From contig NC_044277.2 of assembly GCF_004027225.2 (NCBI RefSeq), forward strand, positions 104,083,725 to 104,147,724: a stretch of 64,000 nucleotides of DNA, written 5' to 3'. The notes under the pieces were generated by a model that was not told the DNA's origin, searched no databases, and saw nothing but the letters and a program-made list of their open reading frames with translations. Positions within the stretch are counted from its first letter, which is position 1; every line of letters begins with the position of its first letter. The translations under genes were made by a program, and so were the position numbers. Of the stretch, positions 61,706 through 64,000 are shown piece by piece. This DNA comes from Strigops habroptila. Its lineage: Eukaryota; Chordata; Aves; Psittaciformes; Psittacidae.

Positions 61706-63744
61706 GCTGTATGGCCTTACTCTTTGTAGCTCTTGGACCAGAAAGCACCAACTTAAGAGACTGATGTTTTCACCCTCTTTTCTTCTCAGCTGGCTCTTTC
61801 TCGCTCTCTCACATCTTGGAAGCTTGGGAGATAATCTATCTCTTTGTTTTTCTTTCCCTCTGCTTCATGTTTCCCTTCCCCAGTTCATTTATTTCACTCC
61901 TTACCTTTGTTCGACTTCCTGCCTCAGCCTCGGATGCTCCTTCAGTGCCTGGAAGCTGCTGCAGAAAAGAAGAGCTGTTCTTACCCAGCATGTTTTTGCT
62001 TAGCAGCGTTGGCCTGGTTGATCCCACCGGATTGAGCTGCCTTCCTGCAGAAGCCATCCCGGTGTTCAGCCAGTGCCGCAACAGCCTCACCCTTTTTCTT
62101 GGACAGCAGAAACACTTTCCAACTGCGCAAATACTCCAGCATCCAGTTCCTGACATTTTGGGCAGCGTGAGGCAAACAGCGGTAATGTTGGAGCAGTTAC
62201 AGAGCCACGTCTTCCTGCAGAGAGGATTGATTCTCGTGTGACAGATGGTGTTTGGTCCTTCAGCTGCTGCCAGGGCTGTCACCCTGTGAGGACAAAAGCA
62301 GGAGGAAGAAAACGAGCAGGTAAGAGCCATCCCTCCTGCCACCGCGCAGCTTCTTGCCTCGTCCGTCAGTGCTGGAAGCAGGGAGGAACCAGGTAAGCTG
62401 GGTTTAGTTGTAAACCACAACAATAAGCTGAAGTGGAGGTTCTTCTGTATAAAGCATTACAATGGGAGTAATTCAGTTAGATACCAGCCAAGTTCTTTCC
62501 TGCCATGAGTCTCTGAAAACAACCCTGGCCCCTTTCAGCAGCTGTGCCTCAGGTGGGGCCTGTGCTGTGCCTGGCTGGGTCAGGTGGTCCTTGGAGGGGC
62601 ACCCAGAGTCTACAACTCAGTTCCCAAATTGCCATTGCAGGGCAGTGCAGGGCTGGAATGGAGTTCTGGGTGTCGGCTCACAGTGGCCTCCAGTTCAGCC
62701 CTTCTAGTAGCAGCCAGGGCAGTGTAAAGCCAGGCAGCACAGCACGCTGGCAGCTCAGGAGCAGGTCTGTGCTGCTGGTCCTTAACCAGTGCCTGCTTCC
62801 TCAGGCTATGCCTGGGGTGGCTGCTGTGCCTGCAGTTAATTCCAGTCCTTGTTGGCAGTGAAAGGATGGGATGCAGCATCCTAAACACCTAATTAACCCT
62901 GGCTGCTTCCACAAGTCAGTGTGAGGCAGCCCCTGGTGCTGGTGGGGCTGCTCCCAGCTGTGTGCTGGCCTCTCCTGCAGGCTGTGACCTGGGTTTTAGC
63001 CCTCAGACTGGCTGGGCAGCAGCCTTGCTCTGCCTTGTTTAGCGAGGCCTTTATGTTGTCTTTTAAAAACTAATGAAAAATCAACAACCAAACAACTCCT
63101 CAAGCCGGCAAAGCAGAAGCTTCAGCTTTGGTTATGGTGCGACTCTTGCCAGAGAGAATTTTTGACCTTTTGCTCCTGGTAAGGGAAGTTGGAGGCTGTC
63201 ACAATCAGCTCAGTACATGTGGTCTTTAAGCCTGCAGTAACAGACATGAATGTAGAATTGGTGGACTGCAGAGTTGCAGATAAATATCCTACCTCATTCT
63301 GGTATAAATAACATACCTTTATTGTTTGTTGTTTGAATATTGGCACTACCCACGTTTGCAGCACTGCAAATGCTGCAGCCAGACTCTGTGGAGCTGGGCT
63401 CATCCCTCCCAGCTGCTGCTGGGCCCTGGGGGCCAGTGCCAGTTTCCAGGAGCAGAGGGAGGCGATGATGGTGGTTTGGATGGTGTTGGTAGGTTCTGCA
63501 GTGAGTGGGCTTTGGCCACAGCTGTATCTGTTCAGAGCTGCAGCTGCACAGCCAGGTCCTCGCACGCAGAATGTTGCATAAGGGAGGGTTATTAATCTCT
63601 TCTGCGTACACCCAGCTCATAGCTAGGCCCTGCCTGGGCTGAGATGGCTTTTCAGTTTTCTTCTCAGAGTTGAGTGAGTGAGTGCTCACAGGTGAGCCTC
63701 AGGAATTGGGCTGAACAGGAAGCAGGGAAGGAAAAGCCCTTAGC
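61706..63744. other. Downstream intergenic DNA
   Basis: Moderately GC-rich DNA with several long but unconvincing open frames. The longest is 195 codons on the minus strand, 61836-62423, overlapping a 141-codon frame on the plus strand. None shows a known domain. In mammals the KMT2C 3' end follows GALNT11 in the opposite orientation, but I recognise no KMT2C exon here. Confidence 0.5.
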
Positions 63745-64000
63745 ATAGAGTCACAGAATAGTTTGTGTTGGAAGGGACCTTAAAGATCATCAAGTTCCAA
63801 TCCCCTGCCACGGGTAGGGACACCTTCCACTGGACTAGGTTGCTCCAAGCCCCGTCCAACCTGGCCTTGAACACTGCCGGGGATGGGTCAGCCACAGCTT
63901 CTCTGACAGTGTGCCAGGGCCTCAGCATCCTGACGACAGGGAAGAACAACTTCTTTGTATCTAATCTACATCTCCCCCCTTTCAGTTTAAAGCTGTTACC
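63745..64000 (-). mobile_element. CR1 LINE 3' fragment, antisense, cut by window end
   Basis: It begins on the plus strand with 'atagagtcacagaatagttt' (reverse complement of the CR1 tail) and continues with 'cttaaagatcatcaagttcc', 'gacaccttccactggactag' and 'ttgctccaagccccgtccaa'. It runs to the last base of the window. It belongs to the same subtype as the copies at 4430-4979 and 34418-34546. Confidence 0.95.

Noticed and set aside
61836..62423. A 195-codon minus-strand open frame downstream of GALNT11
   Set aside because: No recognisable family; a long plus-strand frame covers much of the same DNA, and no promoter or splice context supports it.
1..64000. CRISPR arrays, bacterial operons, phage or plasmid genes, tRNA or rRNA genes
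   Set aside because: The only regular array is the spacer-free minisatellite at 43424-43620; no prokaryotic gene layout and no cloverleaf or rRNA sequence was recognised.

Overview
The window looks like nuclear DNA from a bird. It carries one vertebrate multi-exon gene with long AT-rich introns, a CpG-island promoter, several chicken-repeat-1 (CR1) LINE tails in both orientations, and a solo LTR of a kind I recall as common in bird genomes. I see no bacterial, phage or plasmid genes and no CRISPR array. The species cannot be read from the sequence; the LTR family hints at a neoavian bird rather than a galliform, and that is inference.

The gene is GALNT11 (polypeptide N-acetylgalactosaminyltransferase 11), on the plus strand. 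All coding exons can be followed by splice sites, reading phase and protein similarity. A GC-rich first exon ends at 11573 in a CpG island (about 11260-11990). A 16 kb first intron follows. Eleven coding exons then run from the start codon at 27753 to the stop at 61058. Joined in phase they give 608 residues, the length I recall for human GALNT11. The protein is a type II Golgi membrane enzyme with a short cytosolic tail, one membrane anchor, a stem, a GT-A catalytic domain (D-S-H at 245-247, W-G-G-E-N at 350-354, metal-ligand His378) and a C-terminal ricin-type lectin domain with three Q-x-W repeats. The 3' UTR ends near an AATAAA at 61682-61687.

Layout: 1-11250 is upstream DNA with two CR1 tails, a 17-base poly-C run and a cluster of inverted repeats next to the promoter. 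11260-11990 is the CpG island, with paired CACGTG E-boxes and YY1-like sites. 11574-27714 is intron 1, with two CR1 fragments and hairpins. 27715-61700 is the body of GALNT11. 61700-64000 is downstream DNA ending in a minus-strand CR1 that leaves the window.

I found no previously undescribed system. The points most worth a second look are local to GALNT11: a perfect 20-bp minisatellite about 47 bases after the exon 7 donor, a solo LTR 17 bases after the exon 8 donor, a CR1 43 bases after the exon 11 donor, and upstream reading frames before the start codon, one of which overlaps it.
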